Source of the DNA: JABGPL01 sp964387885
Lineage (GTDB): Bacteria > Electryoneota > AABM5-125-24 > Hatepunaeales > Hatepunaeaceae
Length of the DNA stretch: 64,000 bases
NCBI GenBank assembly: GCA_964387885.1
Contig: CAYLYZ010000007.1
Location: forward strand, 1 to 64,000
Reading direction: 5' to 3'
A model generated the notes under the pieces. The model was not told the DNA's origin. It ran no database searches and saw nothing but the letters and a program-made list of their open reading frames with translations. The translations under genes and the position numbers were made by a program. Positions within the stretch are counted from its first letter, which is position 1, and the number at the start of each line of letters is the position of its first letter. Of the stretch, positions 26,776 to 35,098 are shown piece after piece.

Positions 26776-28428
26776 ATGTCTTTACGCTTAGCAATTATTC
26801 TCCTTTTATTCTTCCTGTCTTCCGCCAATGCACGGGTATATGTTGTCGGTCCTGACCGTCAATACGAACGGATTATCGATTGCCCAACATACGACTTACA
26901 GGCTGGTGACACTATAAAAGTCTATGCCAGAGAAGAACCATATTTCGAGAAATTTCTCCTGAATGGGATCGGTTTTGAGGATGAACCAATTGTGTTGCTC
27001 GGAATTCCGGATGAGGAAGGGAATAGGCCGATAATTGATGGCATCGATGCGATTAGCAGCCTGGAAACTGCCTACTGGAACGAACCTCGCCAACTGATTC
27101 TCGTTGGTCAGAATGATGCAAGATTTTCGGATTATATCATCGTTGATGGCTTCGAACTCCGCCACGCTAATCCATCCCATCAATTCACTGATGATCACCA
27201 GAACGTTGTACAATATGCCGAGAATGCTTGTGGTATCCGTGCTGAATATTGCGGCCACCTGATCATTCGTAACTGCGACATCCACGATAACGCCAACGGT
27301 TTTCAGAACGGTGAGACCGATTCGACACAGTACGTAACACTCGAATCCTGTCACATCCACAATAACGGTGCAGGATCAGATCCTGAAAGATGGTTGGAAC
27401 ACAATATATATGCGGGTGGGCGAGACATTCACCTGACAGTACAATTCTGCTGGTTTGGTGAACTCCAGAATGACGGTCAGCAGCTCAAATCACGAGCTGA
27501 GACCAACATCATCCGCTACAACTGGATAGAAGGAGGCAGAAATTCTCAGCTCGATCTGGTTGACGCTGATTATGGTGACGATGTTCAAGCAAACGCTTAT
27601 GTTTACGGCAACGTTATAATCAAACCTGAAGAAACAAACAACTCACGCATGATCCATTATGGAGGCGAATCGCAGGAACCTCCCCGCAAAGGGAACCTCC
27701 ACTTCTTCAACAACACGTGTATAGTAAACTCAGAGCGCGACTGGGGAACGAGACGATTGTTCGAGATTTCCTCTGACAGCGTGATGGTGATTGCCGACAA
27801 CAACATCTTTTATATGAACGACAATTCGTACGAATTATGGGCGGGACGGCCTAACATCACCGGCTCAAATAACTGGTTCTCCGAGATTGCACGGGGGGAT
27901 TCATTGCTTGAAAATGGGCTTCGTGGAGAAGATCCCGGTTTCGTCGATTTTGACAACAAGGACTTTCACATCGTCGAAGGATCTCCCGGAATTGACTATG
28001 TCCATGATTATATGTTCCCGGAAGGACACGAACTACTCTACCAGTACGTTCATCCTACCGACTTTGAGGAACGACCGATCACGAACGATGCTCTCGATAT
28101 TGGGGCGTTTTATTTTCCGAATCAGGTTGGGGACTTTGTCCCACAGGATTTCTGTAATGCCCCTGTTGGATTTCAGATTTATCCGGCGCATCCGAATCCG
28201 TTTAATTCATCGACACGGATTGGATTCTATTTGCCTCACCGAAATCATGTCCGGATAAGTATTGTAGATATGTGTGGTAGGCAGGTTGCTGTTCTGATGG
28301 ATCGGACACTTACTTTCGGAAATGATGAGGTTCACTGGCAAGCTGATGATCAACCGTCCGGATTGTACTACTGCATGATGGATGCGGATGGATTCAGGAT
28401 ATCGAAAGGGATTGTGTATGTGCGATGA
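26776..28428 (+). CDS. Right-handed beta-helix T9SS-sorted protein
   Basis: Secreted protein of 550 residues. ATG at 26776 follows AGAGGTATTT. The signal peptide ends near SSANA (about residue 19). The body shows the short, regularly spaced strands of a right-handed parallel beta-helix (pectate-lyase-like): IIRNCDIHDNANG, YVTLESCHIHNNGAG, NIIRYNWIEGG, FFNNTCIVN. A polysaccharide-related function is likely, but catalytic residues cannot be assigned. The C-terminus is a T9SS domain (HPNPFNSSTRIGF ... GLYYCMMDADG). Its last 11 bases overlap the downstream GNAT gene. Confidence 0.8.
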   Translation: MSLRLAIILLLFFLSSANARVYVVGPDRQYERIIDCPTYDLQAGDTIKVYAREEPYFEKFLLNGIGFEDEPIVLLGIPDEEGNRPIIDGIDAISSLETAYWNEPRQLILVGQNDARFSDYIIVDGFELRHANPSHQFTDDHQNVVQYAENACGIRAEYCGHLIIRNCDIHDNANGFQNGETDSTQYVTLESCHIHNNGAGSDPERWLEHNIYAGGRDIHLTVQFCWFGELQNDGQQLKSRAETNIIRYNWIEGGRNSQLDLVDADYGDDVQANAYVYGNVIIKPEETNNSRMIHYGGESQEPPRKGNLHFFNNTCIVNSERDWGTRRLFEISSDSVMVIADNNIFYMNDNSYELWAGRPNITGSNNWFSEIARGDSLLENGLRGEDPGFVDFDNKDFHIVEGSPGIDYVHDYMFPEGHELLYQYVHPTDFEERPITNDALDIGAFYFPNQVGDFVPQDFCNAPVGFQIYPAHPNPFNSSTRIGFYLPHRNHVRISIVDMCGRQVAVLMDRTLTFGNDEVHWQADDQPSGLYYCMMDADGFRISKGIVYVR

Positions 28429-28966
28429 CATTCCCGGACATCAAGCGTTCAGGCTACGATTTTTGGAGACGGAACGGCTTTTTTTCAGGATTTGGCGGGA
28501 AACGGATCTGGGTCTTGCTTCAAAACTATGGGGAGATCCGCGGGTTGCACAGTATATATATTCAAATCCTGTCCTGACTGAAAATGAAGTTTGGAAAAGG
28601 TTTGAGGAGGAAATGAAGACTCAAGCTGAATATGAGATTCAATACTGGCCTGTTTTTCTTAAAGAGAATGATGAATTTGTCGGCTGTTGTGGGCTTAGGC
28701 CGTATAATTTACCAAATCGCGTTCATGAACTTGGTTTTCACATCTCTGCCGATTACTGGAATCGTGGATTTGCTACAGAAGTTGCAAGTCGTGTCATTGC
28801 ATATTCATTCTGTGAACTTAAAATACGAGCATTATTTGCCGGTCATAATCCGAAAAACCAGATATCCCGCCATCTGCTCCTGAAACTCGGTTTTGAGCAC
28901 ACTCATGATGAAATTTACCTGCCAACTGGATTGAAACATCCTTCCTATCTGCTTAATCGAGCGTAA
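28418..28966 (+). CDS. GNAT-family N-acetyltransferase (RimJ/RimL type)
   Basis: Cytosolic 182-residue acetyltransferase that would transfer acetyl from acetyl-CoA to an amine. Features: RLRFLETERLFFRIW at the N-terminus, LGFHISADYWNRGFATEVAS (the acetyl-CoA-binding motif A, modified Q/RxxGxG/A) and NQISRHLLLKLGFE (motif B). The start is ATG at 28418, inside the end of the beta-helix gene, with AAAGGG eight bases upstream. The substrate is not predictable. Confidence 0.85.
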   Translation: MCDDIPGHQAFRLRFLETERLFFRIWRETDLGLASKLWGDPRVAQYIYSNPVLTENEVWKRFEEEMKTQAEYEIQYWPVFLKENDEFVGCCGLRPYNLPNRVHELGFHISADYWNRGFATEVASRVIAYSFCELKIRALFAGHNPKNQISRHLLLKLGFEHTHDEIYLPTGLKHPSYLLNRA

Positions 28967-29046
28967 AATATTCCTCTCAACTGTTGTTACCCGAACCAAT
29001 CTCAACTAACTTCTGTTTAGAAAAACACCTTAATACATACAGGAAA

Positions 29047-29844
29047 ATGAACAAATACACCAAAAGCAATCAAAGCCTCTGGAACAGCTGGGTAAAAACT
29101 CATGCTGAATCAAAGTACTACGACCTCGAAAGTTTCAAAGACGGACGATGTTCACTCATGAAAACGGAACTTGACGAAGTTGGTGAAGTTAATGGGAAAT
29201 CTCTGCTTCATTTACAATGCCATTTCGGGCAAGATACACTCTCATGGGCTCGACGAGGTGCGGATGTCACAGGAGTCGATTTTGCGCCTGAAGCAATATC
29301 ACTTGCGAAATCACTCAGTACGGAACTTAATCTGAAAGCAGACTTTGTCTGCTCGGATATTTATGAACTTCCCAGTAATCTTGAAGGGGAATTCGACATT
29401 ATTTTCACATCGTATGGCGTCCTCGCATGGCTGCCGGATCTGGCAAAATGGGGAGAAATTGTTGCTCACTATCTCAAGCCCGGAGGTATGTTCTATATCG
29501 TTGAATTTCACCCCCTCACTACAATGATAGACGAGAGTGGGGTAAGGTTTGAGTTCCCATATTTTCATTCGGAAAAAGCTATCAAGTACGACACTGAGGG
29601 CTCCTATGCTTACGAAGAAAAGGGTATCCTGCATGATTCCTACGAATGGCCGTTTGGACTCGGTGATGTTGTTACAGCCCTCACTCTGCCCGGTCTCAAG
29701 ATTGAGTTTCTGCATGAATTTCCTTATAATAATTATAGATTTGATCCCTACACCAAAGAAATTGCTCCTGGCAGATTTGTCCATAAGGGCATTAAACAAA
29801 AACTGCCTCACATGTTCTCAATCCGTGCAACTAAACATGAGTGA
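29047..29844 (+). CDS. Class I SAM-dependent methyltransferase
   Basis: A 265-residue cytosolic methyltransferase. Motif I is LLHLQCHFGQDTLSWARRGA (LxxLxCxxGxxT form), motif II VTGVDFAPEAI, then FDIIFTSYGVLAWLPD and LKPGGMFYIVEFHP. The opening NQSLWNSWVKTHAESKYYD is typical of small-molecule methyltransferases annotated near UbiE/BioC; the substrate is unknown. The ATG at 29047 has AGGA just upstream; the frame is open a further 63 bases. Confidence 0.85.
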   Translation: MNKYTKSNQSLWNSWVKTHAESKYYDLESFKDGRCSLMKTELDEVGEVNGKSLLHLQCHFGQDTLSWARRGADVTGVDFAPEAISLAKSLSTELNLKADFVCSDIYELPSNLEGEFDIIFTSYGVLAWLPDLAKWGEIVAHYLKPGGMFYIVEFHPLTTMIDESGVRFEFPYFHSEKAIKYDTEGSYAYEEKGILHDSYEWPFGLGDVVTALTLPGLKIEFLHEFPYNNYRFDPYTKEIAPGRFVHKGIKQKLPHMFSIRATKHE

Positions 29845-29859
29845 ACCTCTCATTCAATC

Positions 29860-30462
29860 TTGAGTTTAACAGAAATATTCGGTGCACCCTTAACCACTTA
29901 CCTTGTAATCCCGCTTTTAATAATAATAGCGCGAATCCTCGATGTCAGTATCGGGACTCTACGTCTGATCTTCGTTTCCAAAGGCATGCGTATGTTAGCA
30001 CCCTTACTTGGATTCTTCGAAATCCTGATATGGTTGCTCGCAATCGGGCAGATTCTTTCAAACCTGACTAACTGGGTTAATTACGTCGCTTATGCACTCG
30101 GTTTTGCGCTTGGAAATTACTTCGGATTAGTCATCGAAAACAGACTCGCACTTGGCAAGGTGATGCTGAGAATTATCACAAAACGTGAAGCTGATGACCT
30201 GCTGGATGCTCTGCGTGGTTCAAAATTCGGTATCACTAGTGTTGATGCCGAAGGTAAATTTGGAGATGTGAAAATCATATTTATGGTTTTACAAAGAAAA
30301 GACCTTGAAGGTGTTATCGATATCATCAAACGACATAATCCGAAAGCATTCTATTCAATTGAGGACGTCAGGTATGTAAACGACAGAATGATTCGCGGAA
30401 GTCACGGACAACGAAGATCAAACAAGCTGATACATCTGAAATGGCTCAGCAAACGAAAGTAA
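29860..30462 (+). CDS. DUF2179 (UPF0316-type) membrane protein
   Basis: A 200-residue protein with three N-terminal transmembrane segments (about 12-30, 45-65, 70-90), followed by a soluble DUF2179-like domain (LRIITKREADDLLDAL ... GVIDIIKRHNPKAFYSIEDV). The motif ARILDVSIGTLRLIFVSKGM is characteristic of the UPF0316 family, whose function is unknown. The start appears to be TTG at 29860, 15 bases after the methyltransferase stop; no ATG is available and no strong ribosome site is seen. Confidence 0.8.
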   Translation: MSLTEIFGAPLTTYLVIPLLIIIARILDVSIGTLRLIFVSKGMRMLAPLLGFFEILIWLLAIGQILSNLTNWVNYVAYALGFALGNYFGLVIENRLALGKVMLRIITKREADDLLDALRGSKFGITSVDAEGKFGDVKIIFMVLQRKDLEGVIDIIKRHNPKAFYSIEDVRYVNDRMIRGSHGQRRSNKLIHLKWLSKRK

Positions 30463-30478
30463 AAAAAATAGAGCAAAT

Positions 30479-31786
30479 TTGGAAAAAATAGAAATACACG
30501 ATCTTGCCCATGACGGACTGGGAGTCGGAAAACTCGGAAACGGTCGGGTGATTATGGTTCAGGGTTGTTTTCCCGGTGATAAGATCTCCGTTGAATATTC
30601 TGAACCATCTAAGAAAAAAGGTGTTTTAACCGGAATACTCAAAGAGATAATTGTAAATTCACCCCACCGGGTTGAACACCCTTGCAGCCATTATTGTCAG
30701 GGTTGTTCCGGTTCCATCCTCGGAGCTGTAAATTATGATTTCGCATCTGACTGGAAACAAAATCACCTAATACAAACGCTTACGCGTATTGGCGGTCTGG
30801 AAAAACCAAAAGTTGAGCCAATCCTTTCAGTAGAAAACAGCTGGAATTATCGGGATCGCATTGAATTGCAGATCATCGCAGGTCATGATGGTTGGAAACC
30901 TGCTTTTATGGGACTTGAAAAACACATTCAAATCGAATGTTGTAATTTGGCTATGCCGAGTATCAACAAAGCTATAAAAACAATAAATTCTAATTCGCCG
31001 GATGCTGATCCTAAGTTACTTAAAAGATTCACACCACGACTCCTGCTAAGAGATAACGGGGATGGGGAGGTGGTTGCCGTTTTGTTTCTGTTTGGCAATC
31101 CAAACCAGAGCGTTCCGGGAGTGTATAAGGATTGGCTTAGAAGTCTCCAACTAAAAGGCTGGCAAATCAGGATTTCCAAAACTCCTGATCTCCGGTTCAT
31201 TAAATCAACTACAGGTGCAAAGGGTGGTGATTCGCAGATTCACATAAGAACATCAACAGGTGAGATATCTGCTAATCCGACTGTTTTCACTCAGGTTAAT
31301 CGCGTTATGTCAGACAATCTTATCAGGACTGTCTTTGACCATATTCCAGACGGTGGTAGAATTCTCGATCTGTTTGGTGGTTATGGAGCTTTTGGTCTTG
31401 AATATGCTATTCGAGGGGGCAAGTCAGAAATCATAGACTCTGCCGGTGAATCTATCACTGCTGGAAAGAAGTTTGTTAAAAGGCGCAATCTTCAGGTTAA
31501 GTACAACACACTTGATCTGAATAAGAATCCATATCTCATCAACACACAAGAACGACATGATGCCTGCATTGTCGATCCACCACGCTCCGGATTAGGTCAA
31601 AAAATGAGAGATTGGCTACAGGTAAAAGGACCCGGAAGATTGATCTATGTTTCCTGCCATCCGGCTGCATTGGCGCGGGATATCAAGGCTCTGACAAAAT
31701 ACACTACCTCAGCCTTCAATCCGATAGACATGTTCCCTAACACAACAGATCTCGAAACTGTTGCAATCTTAGACAAAAAGGACTAA
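30479..31786 (+). CDS. RNA uracil-C5 methyltransferase, RlmD/TrmA family
   Basis: SAM-dependent m5U methyltransferase of 435 residues acting on rRNA or tRNA. An N-terminal TRAM domain (DLAHDGLGVGKL ... GCFPGDKI) is followed by an Fe-S cluster motif spaced C-x3-C-x2-C (CSHYCQGC), tighter than the C-x5-C-x2-C of E. coli RlmD, with a fourth candidate Cys in QIECCNLA. The Rossmann motif is DLFGGYGAFGLE, then VDPPRSG and the nucleophile motif VSCHPAALARD. Which uracil is modified cannot be told. Start TTG at 30479. Confidence 0.88.
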   Translation: MEKIEIHDLAHDGLGVGKLGNGRVIMVQGCFPGDKISVEYSEPSKKKGVLTGILKEIIVNSPHRVEHPCSHYCQGCSGSILGAVNYDFASDWKQNHLIQTLTRIGGLEKPKVEPILSVENSWNYRDRIELQIIAGHDGWKPAFMGLEKHIQIECCNLAMPSINKAIKTINSNSPDADPKLLKRFTPRLLLRDNGDGEVVAVLFLFGNPNQSVPGVYKDWLRSLQLKGWQIRISKTPDLRFIKSTTGAKGGDSQIHIRTSTGEISANPTVFTQVNRVMSDNLIRTVFDHIPDGGRILDLFGGYGAFGLEYAIRGGKSEIIDSAGESITAGKKFVKRRNLQVKYNTLDLNKNPYLINTQERHDACIVDPPRSGLGQKMRDWLQVKGPGRLIYVSCHPAALARDIKALTKYTTSAFNPIDMFPNTTDLETVAILDKKD

Positions 31787-31794
31787 ACAAGCTT

Positions 31795-33756
31795 ATGGAA
31801 AATACTCAACTGCTTTTATTGCCCAAACCCAGACGAGTACAACTCCATGACGGACATATCCAGCTCAGCAGTAAACCTCTATCTATCAAGGGGATTAATG
31901 CAGATTTGATATCCGTATTAAACGCTTGCTGTGTTAATCTACCAAGTATTAATTGTCCAAATAGAGAACAACTTTTCACAGCATATTCTTCAGTATCCAC
32001 TGAAAACCTTGAAGATCCACCAATTCCGGATGTACTGATACGTGCCAGACAGGACTTAACTCCTCATCTCCCAACCTTGAGTGTTAAACAATATAATTTT
32101 ACAGCAAAAGAAGCCCGAACAGAAGCATATCGATTAATAATTCAAGAACCATCTGGTGAAAAAGATTCAGCAATCATAATTGATGCCGAAACCAAAAGCG
32201 GGGCTCGGCATGCTTTGTTCACCCTTGTTCAGATCATCGGTCAATTTGGTAGAGAGCTCCCCATTGTTACAATTGAAGACGCACCTGCATTCCCTGTGCG
32301 CGGAGTAATGCTCGATGTGTCACGGGATCGGGTTCCACTTCAAAGTGAATTATTGAAAACGATTGATTTGCTCGCATCTTTTAAAATCAACCACCTCGAG
32401 CTTTACACTGAGCATACATTTGCCTACGAAGGCCATAAAGAGGTCTGGAAAAATTCTTCACCACTGACACCCTCTGAGATCCGTGAGCTCGACAATCGCT
32501 GTGTTGAAAGAGGAATTACCCTTGCTGCGAACCAAAACTGTTTCGGACATATGCATAGATGGCTGAAACATGATAATTATAAACCCCTTGCAGAAATTAC
32601 CGGTGACTGGAGTTTTAACGGAATGCCGCGTTCAGGTCCTTTCAGCCTCTGTCCAATTGATCCCGGTTCCATTCGACTTGTCGAGGATCTGTTGAATCAG
32701 TTAATTCCGTGCTTCAGCAGCGGATTGGTGAATATCGGTTGTGACGAGACTTTTGACGTTGGTCAGGGTCGTTCTAAGAACGCTATCAAAAGTAAGGGTG
32801 CACTTAACGTTTATTGGGACTACGTTTCCAGGGTTATGGACATTGTCAGAGAACATAATGCACGACCAATGTTCTGGGCGGATATGTGGTTAGGTTCAAA
32901 GAAGAAAGAACGTGAAAAAATCCCCAAAGATTCAACCGGTTTAGCATGGGGATATGAACCTGATTCAGATTTCAGTAATTGGTGCAAAGCTCTCGATGCT
33001 GAAGAGCGAAATGTATGGATTTGTCCAGGAACGAGCTCCTGGAGGAGCATTACCGGTCGCACAAACGAGAGAAAAGCGAATATTTACAGGGCTGTTTCAG
33101 AAGGATTAAAGGGAGGTGCCAATGGCGCTCTAATAACAGATTGGGGGGATTTGGGACACAGGCAGCAATGGCCTGTAGCCTTAAATGGACTCGCAGAAGC
33201 TGCAGATGTATTCTGGTCAGGCCGATATAATGATGGCTGTGAAAACGCGATTTCTCTGCATGCCTTTGGTGATAAAAACCTTGTCCTTTCTCTCTGGTTG
33301 AATGAACTCGGGAATTCAGATATCAATCTACGTGAAATAGCTGGTAAATATGTGCGAAAAACCAAATCTCGTCGTCTCATGAATTCGTCATGTCTGTTTG
33401 TCGACCTGGAGTCGCCTTTATCGGAAAATCCATTTGATAAAAAAGTCGCGGACTGGTCGACTGTTCGCAATAACTTAAGCTGGATCGCATCGCTAACTCC
33501 CGAACTTGAAAACCAATTATTGACAGATGAGTTGAAACTGACCGTTGAAACCGCTAAATTTGCGTGTGAACGTGCAATTCTGCGTCGCAGAAGAAATGAA
33601 ATGTTTACTAAGAAACCGGCTGAATTGATTCAGATGCTCCGGAATATTATCGATGAACACAGCCGTCTCTGGAAAATGCGATCTCGGACAGGTGGTCTTG
33701 AAGACAGTTGTCAGTATTACGATTATACCTTAAAAGACCTGATCAAAAACGGATAA
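31795..33756 (+). CDS. GH20 beta-N-acetylhexosaminidase, cytosolic
   Basis: Glycoside hydrolase of 653 residues expected to release N-acetylhexosamine by substrate-assisted catalysis. The N-terminal GH20b-like domain (about 1-160) leads into RGVMLDVSRDRVP and the TIM barrel; the catalytic Asp317-Glu318 pair is in NIGCDETFDVG. NHLELYTEH and ITDWGDLGHRQQ are further conserved pieces. No signal peptide is visible, so it should act on imported sugars. The anmK start is 8 bases after its stop, which points to peptidoglycan or chitin-fragment recycling. ATG at 31795. Confidence 0.88.
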   Translation: MENTQLLLLPKPRRVQLHDGHIQLSSKPLSIKGINADLISVLNACCVNLPSINCPNREQLFTAYSSVSTENLEDPPIPDVLIRARQDLTPHLPTLSVKQYNFTAKEARTEAYRLIIQEPSGEKDSAIIIDAETKSGARHALFTLVQIIGQFGRELPIVTIEDAPAFPVRGVMLDVSRDRVPLQSELLKTIDLLASFKINHLELYTEHTFAYEGHKEVWKNSSPLTPSEIRELDNRCVERGITLAANQNCFGHMHRWLKHDNYKPLAEITGDWSFNGMPRSGPFSLCPIDPGSIRLVEDLLNQLIPCFSSGLVNIGCDETFDVGQGRSKNAIKSKGALNVYWDYVSRVMDIVREHNARPMFWADMWLGSKKKEREKIPKDSTGLAWGYEPDSDFSNWCKALDAEERNVWICPGTSSWRSITGRTNERKANIYRAVSEGLKGGANGALITDWGDLGHRQQWPVALNGLAEAADVFWSGRYNDGCENAISLHAFGDKNLVLSLWLNELGNSDINLREIAGKYVRKTKSRRLMNSSCLFVDLESPLSENPFDKKVADWSTVRNNLSWIASLTPELENQLLTDELKLTVETAKFACERAILRRRRNEMFTKKPAELIQMLRNIIDEHSRLWKMRSRTGGLEDSCQYYDYTLKDLIKNG

Positions 33757-33763
33757 TCCAAAC

Positions 33764-34888
33764 ATGAGACCAAACACCGAAATCCAGGACACACGTTTGA
33801 TTGCCGGAACAATGACCGGCACAAGTATAGACGGGCTTGATGTTTCATTGATAGAGGTTACCGGACATGGGCTGAATATCGAAATATCAGTGAAGAAGTG
33901 CCTCAGCAGATCACTCGGTACTCTGACCAATAATCTACGCAGGCTCGCAGAACAGCAACCGATGACTGCTAAAGAAATCAGTCAACTAAATGACAGGTTT
34001 TCAAGGTTCCATGCGGATTGCCTCTCCGACTTGATTGGTGAGACCAATGCTGACTTAATCGCTGTGCATGGTCAAACAATCTTTCATTCCCCTCCATTAA
34101 GCTGGCAGTTGATAAATCCTTCACTTATCGCCCACAGGTTAAAGGTTCCGGTGGTATTTGACCTCCGTGCTGCGGATTTGGTTCATGAAGGTCAGGGCGC
34201 TCCTATAACACCTCTGGCGGATTTCATCCTTTTCCGAAATATAAATGAAAACCGTAGTATTGTTAATCTTGGCGGTTTCTGTAACATCACAACAATTCCC
34301 GCGATACTGAATACCCCTGACAACCAGGTTGATCCTGAATTCTGGCAGACTCTCATCAGTGGAACAGACTTATGTCCTTGCAACCACCTGCTCGATAATA
34401 TCTCACGCAACCTTATTGGCCAGCAATATGATGAAGACGGGATAAATGCGCTATCAGGCAACATCTCAGGAAGACCTTTTGATGATCTCTTAAGAATACT
34501 GAAAATCAAGATTAAAGAAAAACGATCTCTTGGAACCGGTGATGAAACAGGTGACTGGATTAGCCGGTACTCAGGAGAAGTAGTTGCCGTAGACCTGGCA
34601 AGAACAGCTTGCGCAGCTATCGCTCAAATGATTGTCGATTATTGCGATTCTGACAGAATCATACTCGCAGGCGGTGGAGTCAGAAATGCTGCACTCGTTG
34701 ATGAGATTACATCCCGCTTCTCAGGGGATGTATCGCATTCAAGTCAATTCTTCACCCCTATCAACCACCGCGAAGCAGTTGAAATGGCTATACTCGGAGC
34801 TCTTTGCCAGGATAGGATTCCTATTACACTTCCACAGGTTACGGGATCAAAATCAAGGTTTATTAGCGGGTGTTGGGTTATCCCCTGA
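33764..34888 (+). CDS. anmK: Anhydro-N-acetylmuramic acid kinase
   Basis: Converts 1,6-anhydro-MurNAc and ATP to MurNAc-6-phosphate during cell-wall recycling. Family motifs: AGTMTGTSIDGLDVSLIE (phosphate 1), DLIAVHGQTIFHSP, VFDLRAADLVHEGQGAP, IVNLGGFCNIT and the adenosine motif ILAGGGVRN. The length of 374 is standard. It starts 8 bases after the hexosaminidase, forming a small recycling operon. It is followed by a dispersed repeat rather than by murQ. Confidence 0.95.
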   Translation: MRPNTEIQDTRLIAGTMTGTSIDGLDVSLIEVTGHGLNIEISVKKCLSRSLGTLTNNLRRLAEQQPMTAKEISQLNDRFSRFHADCLSDLIGETNADLIAVHGQTIFHSPPLSWQLINPSLIAHRLKVPVVFDLRAADLVHEGQGAPITPLADFILFRNINENRSIVNLGGFCNITTIPAILNTPDNQVDPEFWQTLISGTDLCPCNHLLDNISRNLIGQQYDEDGINALSGNISGRPFDDLLRILKIKIKEKRSLGTGDETGDWISRYSGEVVAVDLARTACAAIAQMIVDYCDSDRIILAGGGVRNAALVDEITSRFSGDVSHSSQFFTPINHREAVEMAILGALCQDRIPITLPQVTGSKSRFISGCWVIP

Positions 34889-34896
34889 TATTATTT

Positions 34897-35083
34897 CGTC
34901 TTCGCGAGGAACGAAGGACGAAGCGATCTTTTGATTATGTGCGGGGTCGTTTCTGCCTGATTTCAAGCGTAGCGTAATCTGGCAGGTTACGTTCATTTCA
35001 TTCACTTGAAATCTGCCGGAAACCAAAGCGATCAGCTTGCTTTTATTTGAATAAAGAGATTGCTTCGCTACGCTCACAAAGAC
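34897..35083. repeat. Dispersed repeat, GCGAG...GATTGCTTCGC family, copy 1
   Basis: Opens CGTCTTCGCGAGGAACGAAG with GACGAAGCGATC and closes with GAGATTGCTTCGCTACGCTC and ACAAAGAC. The ends are partly inverted relative to each other. Between them is a second imperfect inverted repeat (CTGCCTGATTTCAAG with CTTGAAATCTGCCGG). A shorter relative lies at 60037-60124. It occupies the gap between anmK and the next gene. Confidence 0.65.
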
Positions 35084-35098
35084 AATCTGATTCAAGAA

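Noticed and set aside
35060..35098. In-frame N-terminal extension of the PDZ protein
   Set aside because: These codons are the end of a dispersed repeat; the signal peptide begins after the ATG at 35099.
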